Below the pieces are notes generated by a model, which saw only the letters and a program-made list of their open reading frames with translations, searched no databases and was not told the DNA's origin. Shown here piece by piece: positions 16,449 through 25,661 of a stretch of DNA of 64,000 nucleotides. This DNA comes from Pseudogemmobacter faecipullorum (lineage in GTDB: Bacteria; Pseudomonadota; Alphaproteobacteria; Rhodobacterales; Rhodobacteraceae), in the NCBI RefSeq assembly GCF_020539525.1, contig NZ_JACDXX010000016.1, positions 31,079-95,078 of the forward strand, in the 5' to 3' direction. How positions within the stretch are numbered: the stretch's first letter is position 1; every line of letters begins with the position of its first letter. The translations under genes and the position numbers were made by a program.

Positions 16449-18233
16449 TTGAGCAAAGATCAGCTGCAATCCGGGCGAGGTGAGCTCGCCGAGGTCCGGG
16501 CCCTGTCGCGCAAGGCGCTGTTCGCGGCCATCCTGTTTTCGGTCTTTGCGAATCTGCTGATGCTCACCTCGCCGCTGTATATGCTGCAGATCTATGACCG
16601 GGTGCTGCTCTCCCGTTCCGAGCCAACGCTGATCGCTTTATCGGTGCTGGTCTGCTTTTTGTTTCTGATCATGGGGGTGTTGGATCATGCCCGCGCCCGT
16701 ATTCTGGCCAGGATCGGGGCGCGTCTACAGGAAAAACTCGATCCGCGCGTGCTCTCGGCCTCTTTTCGCCGGCTGACTTTGTTTCCGGCAGATCGCGAGG
16801 CGCGCAGCGCCCAGGCGGATCTGGAAACCCTGGCGCGGTTCTGGGGTTCTCCATTGCTGCAAAGCCTGCTCGATCTGCCCTGGACGCCGGTGTTTATCGG
16901 CGCTTTGTTCATCTTTCATCCGCTGATGGGCTGGTTCGCGGTGGCTGCGGCGGTGCTGCTTTTGTTCATGGCCTGGGCCAATCAGCGCAGCACCGAAGAG
17001 ATCACCCAGGCCGCAACCATGGCCGGCTTTGCCGCCGACCGTCAGGCCGAGAATTTGAAATCGGAATCGGAACTGGTGCGCTCGCTCGGGATGAGCGGCA
17101 ATGCTTTTGCCCGCTGGTACCGGCTCCGTCGTGAGGCCCAGTCGAGGACGATGGCGCTGAATGATGCGGCCGGGGCGTTTCAGGTCACTTCGAAAACCCT
17201 GCGGCTGTTCCTGCAATCGGCGATTCTGGGCCTTGGCGCCTGGCTGGTGCTGCGCAATCAGCTCTCGGCGGGGGCGATGATCGCCGGGTCGATTTTGCTG
17301 GGCCGGGGGCTGCAGCCGATCGAGGGTACGATCAGCCAGTGGGCCATGCTGTCGCGCAGCCGCGCCGCGCGCGAGCGGCTGGTGAAGCTGCTGAGCGATG
17401 CTCCGGCCGAAGCAGAGCGCACCCGGCTGCCCCGCCCCGCCGCGCGGATTGAGGCCAGCGGCATGAGTGTGATGCCGCCCGGAGACAACCGTCCGGTGCT
17501 GCGCGGCGTCAGCTTCCGGGTAGAGCCAGGCCATGCGGTGGGGGTGATCGGGGCCTCGGGCTCGGGCAAAAGCTCGCTGGCGCGGGCGATCTGTGGCGTC
17601 TGGCCCCCGGCTGTGGGCCAGATCAGGCTCGATGGGGCGACGCTCGATCAGTATGATCCGGATCTGCTGGGCAGCTATATCGGCTATCTGCCGCAGCGGG
17701 TGACTTTGTTCGATGGTACGATTGCCGAGAATATCGCCCGGCTGGATGCGGCGGCGGATCCGGCCGGGGTGGTGAAGGCGGCGCAGCAGGCGGCGGTGCA
17801 TGATCTGATCCTGCGGCTGCCCAGGGGCTATGACACCCAGGTCGCGACCATGGGCGGACAACTTTCGGGCGGGCAGATCCAGCGCATTGGCCTGGCGCGG
17901 GCCTTTTATGGCAATCCGGTGATCCTCGTGCTGGATGAGCCGAATTCCAATCTCGACAATGACGGTTCGCAGGCGCTGAACCAGGCGATACGGCTGGCCA
18001 AAGCGGCGGGCTGTTCGGTGTTCATCATGGCGCATCGTCCGGCGGCCATCCAGGAATGCGAGCTGCTGCTGGTGATGAAAGACGGCATGGTCCAGCATTT
18101 TGGCCCCCGCGATCAGGTGCTGCGCGAGGCGGTCAGAAATGCCGGTGATATCCTGCGCCCGGGGCCGGTTGCGGTGGCCTCTGAGCCTGTCAGCCCGCCT
18201 GAACAGGCCGCGCGGGAGGGGGGCGTTGCATGA
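16449..18233 (+). CDS. Type I secretion system permease/ATPase (PrtD/HlyB family)
   Basis: A 594-residue ABC exporter half. The membrane domain starts at 'LFSVFANLLMLTSPLYMLQIYDRVL', the PrtD-type opening (no C39 peptidase domain). The nucleotide-binding domain has Walker A 'GASGSGKSS', signature 'LSGGQIQRIGLARAF' and Walker B 'LVLDEPNSNLD'. The reading frame is open much further upstream across mlaA, but no ATG is well placed. A TTG at 16449 behind GGAGCAGGA gives a normal PrtD-like N-terminus and is preferred. It overlaps the next gene by four bases. No RTX-repeat substrate gene is nearby. Confidence 0.9.
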   Translation: MSKDQLQSGRGELAEVRALSRKALFAAILFSVFANLLMLTSPLYMLQIYDRVLLSRSEPTLIALSVLVCFLFLIMGVLDHARARILARIGARLQEKLDPRVLSASFRRLTLFPADREARSAQADLETLARFWGSPLLQSLLDLPWTPVFIGALFIFHPLMGWFAVAAAVLLLFMAWANQRSTEEITQAATMAGFAADRQAENLKSESELVRSLGMSGNAFARWYRLRREAQSRTMALNDAAGAFQVTSKTLRLFLQSAILGLGAWLVLRNQLSAGAMIAGSILLGRGLQPIEGTISQWAMLSRSRAARERLVKLLSDAPAEAERTRLPRPAARIEASGMSVMPPGDNRPVLRGVSFRVEPGHAVGVIGASGSGKSSLARAICGVWPPAVGQIRLDGATLDQYDPDLLGSYIGYLPQRVTLFDGTIAENIARLDAAADPAGVVKAAQQAAVHDLILRLPRGYDTQVATMGGQLSGGQIQRIGLARAFYGNPVILVLDEPNSNLDNDGSQALNQAIRLAKAAGCSVFIMAHRPAAIQECELLLVMKDGMVQHFGPRDQVLREAVRNAGDILRPGPVAVASEPVSPPEQAAREGGVA

Positions 18234-19546
18234 GCCGTTCCCATGACCCCGGGCCGAAACCATGGTCGATGCGGCAACCGCTGGCGCTGGGCTTTGGCGC
18301 GCTGGCGGTGCTGGTGCTGGGCTTTGGCCTCTGGGGCTCGGTCAGCACCCTCTCGGGCGCGGTGGTGGCCCCGGGTCAGATCGAGGTCGAGCAGAACCGC
18401 CAGGTGGTGCAGCATCCCGATGGCGGCGTGGTGGCCGCTATCGAGGTGATCGAGGGCGGCCGGGTTGCGGCCGGGGATGTGCTGATCCGCCTCGATGGCG
18501 GGCTGCTGAAGACCGAGCTGGCGATTGTCGAGGGGCGGCTGAGCGAGGCGATTGCCCAGCGGGCGCGGCTGGTGGCGGAACGCGACCGGCTCGCCGCGCC
18601 GGTCTTCCCGGAGGCTTTGCTGCAGGAGGCGGCACTGCGCGCCGAAGTGGCTGAGCAGATCGAGGGCCAGACCAGCCTGTTTATCGCCCGTACCGAGGCG
18701 GCAGATCAGGAAAAGGCGCAGCTGCAGCGTCAGGTCGGCCAGATCCGCGCCCGGATCAGCGGCTTTGACGCGCAGCAAGAGGCGGTTGAGGTGCAGCTGA
18801 GCCTGATCCGCCAGGAGCTGACCAGCCAGCAAAGCCTGCTGGACCGGGGGTTAACCCAGGTCGGCTCGGTTCTGGCTTTGCAGCGCGAGGAAGCGCGGCT
18901 GATGGGCCAGGCCGGTGATCTGATCTCGAGCCGGGCCCAGGCCGAGGAGCGGATCACCGAAATTGAGCTGGCGATCGGCAATATTGATGTGGTGCAGCGC
19001 GAGGAAGCCACCGACCGGCTGCGCGAAAGCGCGCCGCTGGAGCTGGAGCTGGCCGAACGACGCAGCAGCCTGCGCGAGCGCATCGACCGGCTCGATATCC
19101 GTGCCCCGGTTTCGGGCATCGTGCTGGGGCTGACGGTGACCACGCCCCGGGCGGTGCTGCGTGCAGCTGATCCGGTGCTCTATATCGTGCCCCAGGACCG
19201 GCCACTGGTGATCGCGGCCCGGATTTCCCCGATTGATGTCGATCAGGTCTGGGTTGGTCAGGAGACCGAGCTGGTGTTTTCGGCCTTCTCCGCCCGCTCG
19301 ACGCCGCAGCTCAAGGGCAGGGTCAGCCTGGTCTCGGCGGATGCTTTCAATGATCAGAATGCGCAGGTCAGCTTCTACCGCGCCGAGATCGTGCTCGAGC
19401 CGGGCGAGATTGACCGGCTCGAGGGGCTGGTGCTGATGCCGGGCATGCCGGTTGAGGCCTTTATCCGCACCGAAAGCCGCACGCCGCTGGCCTGGCTGCT
19501 GAAGCCCTTTACCGATTACTTCAACCGCGCCATGCGCGAGACCTGA
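18230..19546 (+). CDS. HlyD/PrtE-family type I secretion membrane fusion protein
   Basis: A 438-residue periplasmic adaptor. One membrane helix (residues about 20-42, 'LALGFGALAVLVLGFGLWG') is followed by a biotinyl-lipoyl-like half ('VVQHPDGGVVAAIEVIEGGRVAAGDVLIRLDGG'), a long coiled-coil hairpin and a beta-barrel with 'LDIRAPVSGIVLGLTV' and 'PRAVLRAADPVLYIVPQDRPLVI'. It bridges the PrtD-type ATPase to a TolC-like outer-membrane channel. The ATG overlaps the ATPase stop (ATGA), so the two are translationally coupled. The outer-membrane partner is not encoded here. Confidence 0.92.
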   Translation: MSRSHDPGPKPWSMRQPLALGFGALAVLVLGFGLWGSVSTLSGAVVAPGQIEVEQNRQVVQHPDGGVVAAIEVIEGGRVAAGDVLIRLDGGLLKTELAIVEGRLSEAIAQRARLVAERDRLAAPVFPEALLQEAALRAEVAEQIEGQTSLFIARTEAADQEKAQLQRQVGQIRARISGFDAQQEAVEVQLSLIRQELTSQQSLLDRGLTQVGSVLALQREEARLMGQAGDLISSRAQAEERITEIELAIGNIDVVQREEATDRLRESAPLELELAERRSSLRERIDRLDIRAPVSGIVLGLTVTTPRAVLRAADPVLYIVPQDRPLVIAARISPIDVDQVWVGQETELVFSAFSARSTPQLKGRVSLVSADAFNDQNAQVSFYRAEIVLEPGEIDRLEGLVLMPGMPVEAFIRTESRTPLAWLLKPFTDYFNRAMRET

Positions 19547-19663
19547 CCTCCGGCCCGCAAGCCCCGGCATCCATGGTTGAGATTCGGTCTGCCCCGGCCC
19601 TAAGATCGCGGTTGCAGCTGCTGCCTTTGTCTGGCCGCAGCCGAGAGAACCGGAGCCGCCCCC

Positions 19664-20638
19664 ATGAGCCGCAGACCCCTCGGTGCCAATGAGCCGCGCA
19701 ATCCTGGCATGGCGCTGGAAGAGGCCTGGTTTACCGGCAGGGCCATCAACCGCCCGGCGGCCGAACGCCGCGCCGCCCGGCTGACCTCGGGCCGCTCGGT
19801 CAAAAAAGAGCATCAGGCCGCCTGGCTGCTCAATGCTCTGCGCTGTATCGATCTGACGACGCTTGCCGGCGATGATACCGGCGCCAGGGTGAAACGGCTC
19901 TGCGCCAGGGCGCGTCAGCCACTTGATCCGGTGATCGTGACCGCGCTGGGCCTTGAGGAGGCGCAGATCAGGGTGGGGGCGGTCTGCGTCTACCCGACCA
20001 TGGTGCGCCATGCCGTGGCGGCATTGCAGGGCAGCGGTATTCCGGTCGCCTCGGTCGCCACCGGCTTTCCCGCCGGTCTGATGCCTTTGCCGCTGCGGCT
20101 CGAGGAGATCCGCTATGCGGTGGGCGAGGGGGCGGAGGAGATAGATATCGTCATCACCCGCGAACATGTGCTGACCGGCAACTGGCAGGCGCTCTATGAC
20201 GAGGTGGCGGCGATGCGCGCGGCCTGCGGCGCGGCGCAGCTGAAAGCCATTCTCGCCACGGGTGATCTGCAGACGCTCGGCAATGTCTATGCCGCCTCAA
20301 TGGTGGCGATGCAGGCGGGGGCCGATTTCATCAAGACCTCGACCGGGAAAGAGGCGGTGAATGCGACTTTGCCGGTCGGGCTGACCATGGTCCGGGCCCT
20401 GCGCGATTACCATGATCTGACCGGGCACCGGATCGGCTTTAAACCGGCGGGCGGGATGAAATCGGCAAAAGACGCGCTGAACTGGCAGTTTCTTCTGCGC
20501 GAGGAACTGGGTCTGGCCTGGCTTGATCCTGGTTTGTTCCGGCTCGGGGCCTCATCCATGCTGGGCGATATCGAGCGTCAGCTGATGCATCATGTGACCG
20601 GGGCCTATGCTTCGGCCGAAAAACTGGCTTTGGCCTGA
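19664..20638 (+). CDS. deoC: Deoxyribose-phosphate aldolase
   Basis: A 324-residue TIM-barrel aldolase that splits 2-deoxyribose-5-phosphate to glyceraldehyde-3-phosphate and acetaldehyde. The Schiff-base Lys224 lies in 'FIKTSTGK' and the second active lysine, Lys260, in 'GFKPAGGMK'. It is longer than E. coli DeoC because of an N-terminal extension of about 50 residues, common to the eukaryote-like subgroup. The downstream ALDH gene begins 16 bases after the stop; that enzyme could oxidise the acetaldehyde. Together they would serve deoxynucleoside catabolism. Confidence 0.95.
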   Translation: MSRRPLGANEPRNPGMALEEAWFTGRAINRPAAERRAARLTSGRSVKKEHQAAWLLNALRCIDLTTLAGDDTGARVKRLCARARQPLDPVIVTALGLEEAQIRVGAVCVYPTMVRHAVAALQGSGIPVASVATGFPAGLMPLPLRLEEIRYAVGEGAEEIDIVITREHVLTGNWQALYDEVAAMRAACGAAQLKAILATGDLQTLGNVYAASMVAMQAGADFIKTSTGKEAVNATLPVGLTMVRALRDYHDLTGHRIGFKPAGGMKSAKDALNWQFLLREELGLAWLDPGLFRLGASSMLGDIERQLMHHVTGAYASAEKLALA

Positions 20639-20654
20639 GCCCCAGGGGAAAACC

Positions 20655-23015
20655 ATGAACAAAGTCATCGCGGCGCTTGAGAGCATGGATTACGGGCCGT
20701 CACTCGAGGATCCAGGCCCGGCGCTCGCCTGGCTGCAGGCCAGTGAGGCGCGGTTCGGCCATTTCATCAATGGCAGGTTCACCCCTCCGCGAGAGACCTT
20801 CGCTGTGCTAAACCCCGCCACCGGAGCGGAGCTGGCACAGGTGAGCCAGGGCAGCGCGGCAGATGTGGATGCGGCCGTCAGGGCGGCGCAGAGCGCGCAG
20901 CCGAAATGGGCAGCTCTGTCGGGCCATGAGCGGGCCAAACACCTCTATGCCCTGACGCGGCATCTGCAGCAGCATGCCCGCCTGCTTGCGGTGCTCGAGG
21001 TGCTCGACAGCGGCAAGCCGGTGCGTGAGGCGCGCGATATTGATCTGCCGCTGGTGATCCGGCATTTCTGCCATCATGCCGGACAGGCAGAGATCCTGGA
21101 GGATGAGTTTCCGGGACATCTGCCCTATGGGGTCTGCGGTCAGATCATCCCCTGGAACTTCCCGCTGCTGATGCTGGCCTGGAAGGTCGCGCCGGCTCTG
21201 GCGGCGGGAAATACCCTGGTGCTGAAACCGGCTGAATATACGCCGCTCACCGCGCTGGCCTTTGCCGAAATCGCGCGCGAGGCCGGGCTGCCGAAGGGGG
21301 TGGTCAATATCGTTACCGGCGATGGGGTGACCGGGGCGGCGCTGGTGGCGCATCCCGGGGTGAGCAGACTGGCCTTTACCGGCTCGACCGGGGTCGGGCG
21401 CCAGATCCGGCGCGACAGCGCAGGCACGGGCAAGGGGCTGAGCCTGGAGCTGGGCGGGAAATCCCCCTTCCTCGTCTTTGCCGATGCCGATCTGGATGCG
21501 GCGGTTGAGGGGGTGGTGGAGAGCATCTGGCAGAACCAGGGCCAGGTCTGTTGTGCCGGATCGCGGATCCTGGTCGCCGAAGCCGTGGCCGGGCGGTTCA
21601 CCAGCCTCTTGAAACGGCGCATGGCGCGGCTGATTACCGGCAATCCGCTGGATAAGAACACCGATATTGGCGCGATCATCGACCCGAAGCAGCGCGCGAG
21701 GATCGCAGATCTGGTGGCGCTGGGCGTGGCGGAGGGGGCAGAGCTATTTCAGGGCGCGGCTCCCCCGGGATGCTTCTACCCGCCAACCCTTGCGCTGGGC
21801 GTTGAGCCTGCCTCGACCCTGGCGCGCGAGGAGGTATTTGGTCCGGTGGTCACGCTGACCGCTTTCCGCACGCCCGAAGATGCCATCGCTCTGGCCAATA
21901 ACAGCCGCTATGGCCTTGCCGCCTCGGTCTGGTCGGAGAATGTCACCCTCGCTATGGATATTGCGGCGCGGCTGAAGGCGGGGGTGGTCTGGATCAATGC
22001 CGCCAATCTGCTCGATGCCGCAGCGCCCTTCGGCGGGATCCGCGAAAGCGGCTTTGGCCGTGAGGGCGGGCGCGATGGCATGGCGGAATATCTGCGCCTG
22101 CCGCCGGCGCGGGCCTCGCGCGCTGAGGCTGACCTGCCGCCCCCTGTAACCCGCCCGGGCGAGGCCATGGCCGGGCCGGGGATAGACCGGACGCTGAAAC
22201 TTTATATCGGCGGCAAACAGGTCCGGCCCGACAGCGGCTATTCCTACCGCACCGGCGGCGGTAAAATCGCGCCTGGCCTTGCGCCTTTGGGGGGCCGCAA
22301 AGACATCCGCAATGCGGTTGAGGCAGCGCGGGCGGCAAAGGGCTGGACGGCCACCAGCGCCCATAACCGCGCCCAGGTGCTGTATTATCTCGGGGAAAAC
22401 CTCTCGGCCCGGGCGGCGGAATTCGGCGCCAGGCTGCAAAGTCTGGGCCAGAAGCCTGCGGCGGCCGGGGCCGAGCTGGCCACCGCGATCCGGCGGATTT
22501 TCTGGTATGCCGCCCAGGCCGATAAATATGACGGCAGGGTCCAGGCCTGCAAAGCCGCGCATCTGACCCTGACCATAGCCGAAGCCTGTGGTACCATGGG
22601 TCTGGTCTGCCCGGAGGCCTTCCCGCTGCTGGGTCCGGTTTCGCTGCTGCTGCCCGCCATTGCCATGGGCAACCGGGTGGTGCTGATCCCCTCGCAGAGC
22701 CAGCCACAGCTGGCGCTGGAACTGATCCAGGTGCTGGAAACCTCGGATCTGCCGGGCGGGGTGGTGAATATCGTCTCAGGCCCGCGCGATGAGCTGGCCC
22801 GGACACTGGCCGCGCATGAGGATCTTGATGCGCTCTGGTATTTTGGCAGCAGCGCCGGGGCCAGGGCGGTGGAAGAGGCTTCGGCCGGCAATCTGAAGCC
22901 GGTCTGGTCCGAGCCGGGCGGGGCCCGCAGCTGGGCGACCGGCGCGGGGCAGGGCCGGGAGTTTCTGGCCAGGGCCACGCAACTGAAGACCATCTGGCTG
23001 CCCTATGGGGCCTGA
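20655..23015 (+). CDS. Double-domain aldehyde dehydrogenase family protein
   Basis: A 786-residue protein with two ALDH units. Residues about 30-495 form a complete ALDH with 'IPWNFPLLMLAWKVAPALAAG', the general base Glu265 ('LSLELGG') and nucleophile Cys299 ('NQGQVCCAGSR'). Residues about 520-780 look like a second ALDH NAD-binding part ('LPAIAMGNRVVLIPSQSQP', 'GGVVNIVSGPRDEL') but end before any catalytic cysteine region, so this half is probably structural. The ATG at 20655 follows AGGGGAAAACC. It is paired with deoC, suggesting acetaldehyde oxidation to acetate. Confidence 0.92.
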   Translation: MNKVIAALESMDYGPSLEDPGPALAWLQASEARFGHFINGRFTPPRETFAVLNPATGAELAQVSQGSAADVDAAVRAAQSAQPKWAALSGHERAKHLYALTRHLQQHARLLAVLEVLDSGKPVREARDIDLPLVIRHFCHHAGQAEILEDEFPGHLPYGVCGQIIPWNFPLLMLAWKVAPALAAGNTLVLKPAEYTPLTALAFAEIAREAGLPKGVVNIVTGDGVTGAALVAHPGVSRLAFTGSTGVGRQIRRDSAGTGKGLSLELGGKSPFLVFADADLDAAVEGVVESIWQNQGQVCCAGSRILVAEAVAGRFTSLLKRRMARLITGNPLDKNTDIGAIIDPKQRARIADLVALGVAEGAELFQGAAPPGCFYPPTLALGVEPASTLAREEVFGPVVTLTAFRTPEDAIALANNSRYGLAASVWSENVTLAMDIAARLKAGVVWINAANLLDAAAPFGGIRESGFGREGGRDGMAEYLRLPPARASRAEADLPPPVTRPGEAMAGPGIDRTLKLYIGGKQVRPDSGYSYRTGGGKIAPGLAPLGGRKDIRNAVEAARAAKGWTATSAHNRAQVLYYLGENLSARAAEFGARLQSLGQKPAAAGAELATAIRRIFWYAAQADKYDGRVQACKAAHLTLTIAEACGTMGLVCPEAFPLLGPVSLLLPAIAMGNRVVLIPSQSQPQLALELIQVLETSDLPGGVVNIVSGPRDELARTLAAHEDLDALWYFGSSAGARAVEEASAGNLKPVWSEPGGARSWATGAGQGREFLARATQLKTIWLPYGA

Positions 23016-23180
23016 GCGCGCCGCGGGCACCACAGGGCGCCCGATCTGCCCGCTGCCCACCCCGCCTGGTGCCCGGCCCCGCCTGGAGCATTGCGCCCGT
23101 CTTGCCCCCGTCACGGGGCCTCGCTAGGCTCCGCCTCACCCGGGCTGTCAGAGCCTGATCCGAAATCTGTGAGGAAGACC

Positions 23181-23639
23181 ATGACCATCGAAGCCCGCCT
23201 CAGCGCCCTTGGCGTCACTTTGCCCGCAGCTCCGGCCCCGGTGGCCAATTATGTCGGCTATGTCGTGACCGGCAATCTGGTGCATATCTCGGGCCAGATC
23301 AGCGCCGATGAGAACGGCCCGATCAAGGGCAAACTTGGCGCCGATGTCCCGGTCGAGGCCGGGGCTGCCGCTGCGCGTCGCTGCGCCATCTCGCTGCTGT
23401 CGCAGGTCAAAGCTGCCTGCGGGGGCGATCTGGAAAAGATCGTCCGCCTCGTCAAACTGACCGGCTTCGTCAATTCGACCCCGGATTTCACCGATCAGCC
23501 CAAAGTTATCAACGGCGCCTCGGACTTCATGGTTGAGGTGCTGGGCGATAAGGGCCGTCATGCCCGCGCGGCGGTCTCGGCCAATTCGCTGCCGCTGGGC
23601 GTGGCGGTTGAGATCGACGCGATCTTTGAGATTGCCTGA
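23181..23639 (+). CDS. RidA family protein (YjgF/YER057c/UK114)
   Basis: A 152-residue protein of the RidA-like branch seen with 'MTIEARLSALGVTLPAAPAP' at the start, then 'GYVVTGNLVHISGQI' and 'RLVKLTGFVNSTPDF'. Canonical RidA deaminates reactive enamine/imine intermediates from PLP enzymes. The catalytic Arg of the RidA subgroup (R105 type) is replaced by a divergent C-terminal motif 'ARAAVSANSLPLGVAVEIDAIFEI', which contains an Arg, so activity is possible but unproved. The ATG at 23181 follows GAGGAAG. The stop is three bases before the next gene, so they are coupled. Confidence 0.9.
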   Translation: MTIEARLSALGVTLPAAPAPVANYVGYVVTGNLVHISGQISADENGPIKGKLGADVPVEAGAAAARRCAISLLSQVKAACGGDLEKIVRLVKLTGFVNSTPDFTDQPKVINGASDFMVEVLGDKGRHARAAVSANSLPLGVAVEIDAIFEIA

Positions 23640-23642
23640 GCT

Positions 23643-24422
23643 ATGACCTCTGTCCCCCTGCCGCCCGCATTTCTGGCCTTGCCGGTCGCGCATCGCGCTT
23701 TGCATGACCGGGCGGCGGGGGTGATCGAAAACTCACCCACGGCGATCCGCAAGGCGATTGCCGCGGGCTATGCGATTGAGATCGATATCCAGCTTTCCGC
23801 CGATGGCGAGGCCATGGTCTTCCATGATGAGGAGCTGGACCGGCTGACCGGTGAGAAGGGCTGGGTCAAAGACCGCAGCGCTGCAGAGCTGGGCCAGATC
23901 CTGCTGAAAGACAGCAGCGATCCGATCCTGACCCTGACACAGGTGCTGAAGATCGTGGCGGGCCAGGTGCCCTTGCTGATTGAGATCAAGGATCAGACCC
24001 TGACCATGTCTGAGACCGATGGCCGGCTCGAGGCCGCCTGCGCCCGCGCGCTGAAAGGCTATCGGGGCGATGTGGCGCTGATGTCGTTCAACCCGCATTC
24101 GGTCGCGCATATGGCGCGGCTTTGCCCTGACCTGCCGCGCGGCCTCACCACTTCGGCCTATGATCCGGGCGAATGGGCGCCGCTTGATCCGGAAACCTGT
24201 GACCGCCTGCGCGAGATCCCGGATTACGCGCCGACCTTCTCGTCTTTCATCAGCCATGAAGCCAGTGATCTGGCCCGCCCGCGTGTGGCGGAGCTGAAGG
24301 CCGGGGGCGCGGCAATCCTGTGCTGGACCATCCGCTCGGCAGCCGGGGAGGCGCGCGCGCGCGCTGTCGCCGATAATGTCACCTTTGAATCCTATCCGGC
24401 GGCGCTGCCCGCCCCGGGCTGA
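23643..24422 (+). CDS. Glycerophosphodiester phosphodiesterase
   Basis: A 259-residue GDPD-family TIM barrel. It has the catalytic pair and metal ligands: 'AHRALHDRAAGVIENSPTA' (His-Arg and Glu), 'AIEIDIQLSADGEAMVFHDEELDRLT' region and 'LLIEIKDQ'. It hydrolyses glycerophosphodiesters to glycerol-3-phosphate and an alcohol. There is no signal peptide, so it is cytoplasmic. It follows the RidA gene by three bases and precedes a FemAB-like gene by 67 bases. Confidence 0.93.
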   Translation: MTSVPLPPAFLALPVAHRALHDRAAGVIENSPTAIRKAIAAGYAIEIDIQLSADGEAMVFHDEELDRLTGEKGWVKDRSAAELGQILLKDSSDPILTLTQVLKIVAGQVPLLIEIKDQTLTMSETDGRLEAACARALKGYRGDVALMSFNPHSVAHMARLCPDLPRGLTTSAYDPGEWAPLDPETCDRLREIPDYAPTFSSFISHEASDLARPRVAELKAGGAAILCWTIRSAAGEARARAVADNVTFESYPAALPAPG

Positions 24423-24489
24423 TCCAGATGTTCTGTGGCGCGGCGCGGCGGATTGATATCTGCAGCCTGCGCTGTTTCGGGGGTGATCC

Positions 24490-25650
24490 ATGACGGAGCT
24501 CAGTCTTGCTGAAAGCTTCAGCCAGATCCCTGCTGACGCCTGGGATGCTTTGTCCCCCTCAGGCGCAGCCGGCCGGCCGGTCGACCCTTTTACCACGCAT
24601 CGCTTTCTCATGGCGCTGGAAAGCTCGGGCTCGGTCGGCCAGCGCAGCGGCTGGGGCGCGCATCCGCTGCTCTTGCATGACAGGGGCAGGCTGGTAGCGG
24701 CCTTGCCGCTCTGGGCCAAGAGCCATAGCCAGGGCGAATATGTTTTCGATCATGGCTGGGCCGAGGCCTATGCCCGGGCCGGGGGCAGCTATTACCCCAA
24801 GCTTCAGGTCGCAGTGCCCTTTACCCCGGTGACCGGTCCGCGTTTTCTCGGGGCGCCCGAATACCGCATGGCGCTGGCTTCGGCGGCGATCAGCCTCGCG
24901 CGGTCAAACCGGCTGTCTTCGCTGCATATCACCTTCTGCACCGCCGCCGAGGCGCAGAGCCTGCAGGGCCATGACGGGCTGCTGTTGCGCCAGGGCCAGC
25001 AGTTTCACTGGCTGAACCGCGGCTATGGCTGCTTTGACGATTTTCTTGCCGAACTCTCGTCACGCAAGCGCAAGATGATCCGCAAGGAACGCGAAGGCGC
25101 CCGGGCCCTGGGGCTGCGGATTGAAAGCCTGAGCGGCGATCAGATCCGGCCCGAACACTGGCAGGCCTTCTGGGCGTTCTACCAGGATACGGGATCGCGC
25201 AAATGGGGCCGTCCCTATCTGACGCGCGAGGCCTTTGATGCTTTCGGTCAGACCATGGGCGATGACATCCTGCTCGTGCTGGCGTTTGACGGCGAGACCC
25301 CGGTGGCGGGGGCGCTGAATTTCATCGGCGCCGATACGCTTTTCGGCCGATACTGGGGGGCGACCGGGGATTACCCGTTCCTGCATTTCGAACTCTGCTA
25401 TTATCAGGCCATCGACTATGCCATTGCCCGGGGTCTTTCCCGGGTCGAGGCCGGGGCGCAGGGAGAGCATAAACTCGCGCGGGGCTATCTGCCGGTGCCG
25501 ACTTTTTCGCTGCACTGGATCCATGACCCGGGCTTTCGGCAGGCGGTCTGTGATTTTCTGCAGGCCGAGCTGCGGGCGGTGGATGACGAGATTGAGATCC
25601 TGACCAGATATGGCCCGTTCCGTCGCAGCGGCCAGGGCGAACAGCAGTGA
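24490..25650 (+). CDS. FemAB-like GNAT-family protein (COG3146, 'peptidogalycan biosynthesis' type)
   Basis: A 386-residue protein of the COG3146 family with two tandem GNAT folds. Recognisable segments are 'PLWAKSHSQGEYVFDHGWAEAY', 'SRKRKMIRKEREGARALGL' and the late 'GLSRVEAGAQGEHKLARGYLP'. Members resemble FemX/FemAB aminoacyl transferases but no substrate is established. The ATG at 24490 lies directly after the GGGGGTGATCC stretch. The C-terminus overlaps a possible GTG of the next gene. Confidence 0.85.
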   Translation: MTELSLAESFSQIPADAWDALSPSGAAGRPVDPFTTHRFLMALESSGSVGQRSGWGAHPLLLHDRGRLVAALPLWAKSHSQGEYVFDHGWAEAYARAGGSYYPKLQVAVPFTPVTGPRFLGAPEYRMALASAAISLARSNRLSSLHITFCTAAEAQSLQGHDGLLLRQGQQFHWLNRGYGCFDDFLAELSSRKRKMIRKEREGARALGLRIESLSGDQIRPEHWQAFWAFYQDTGSRKWGRPYLTREAFDAFGQTMGDDILLVLAFDGETPVAGALNFIGADTLFGRYWGATGDYPFLHFELCYYQAIDYAIARGLSRVEAGAQGEHKLARGYLPVPTFSLHWIHDPGFRQAVCDFLQAELRAVDDEIEILTRYGPFRRSGQGEQQ

Positions 25651-25661
25651 AAGGGCAGAAT

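Noticed and set aside
16725..18263. A 512-residue minus-strand frame
   Set aside because: It is antisense to the type I secretion ATPase, whose Walker motifs are intact.
18851..20167. A 438-residue minus-strand frame
   Set aside because: It runs opposite the membrane fusion protein and deoC, both well supported.
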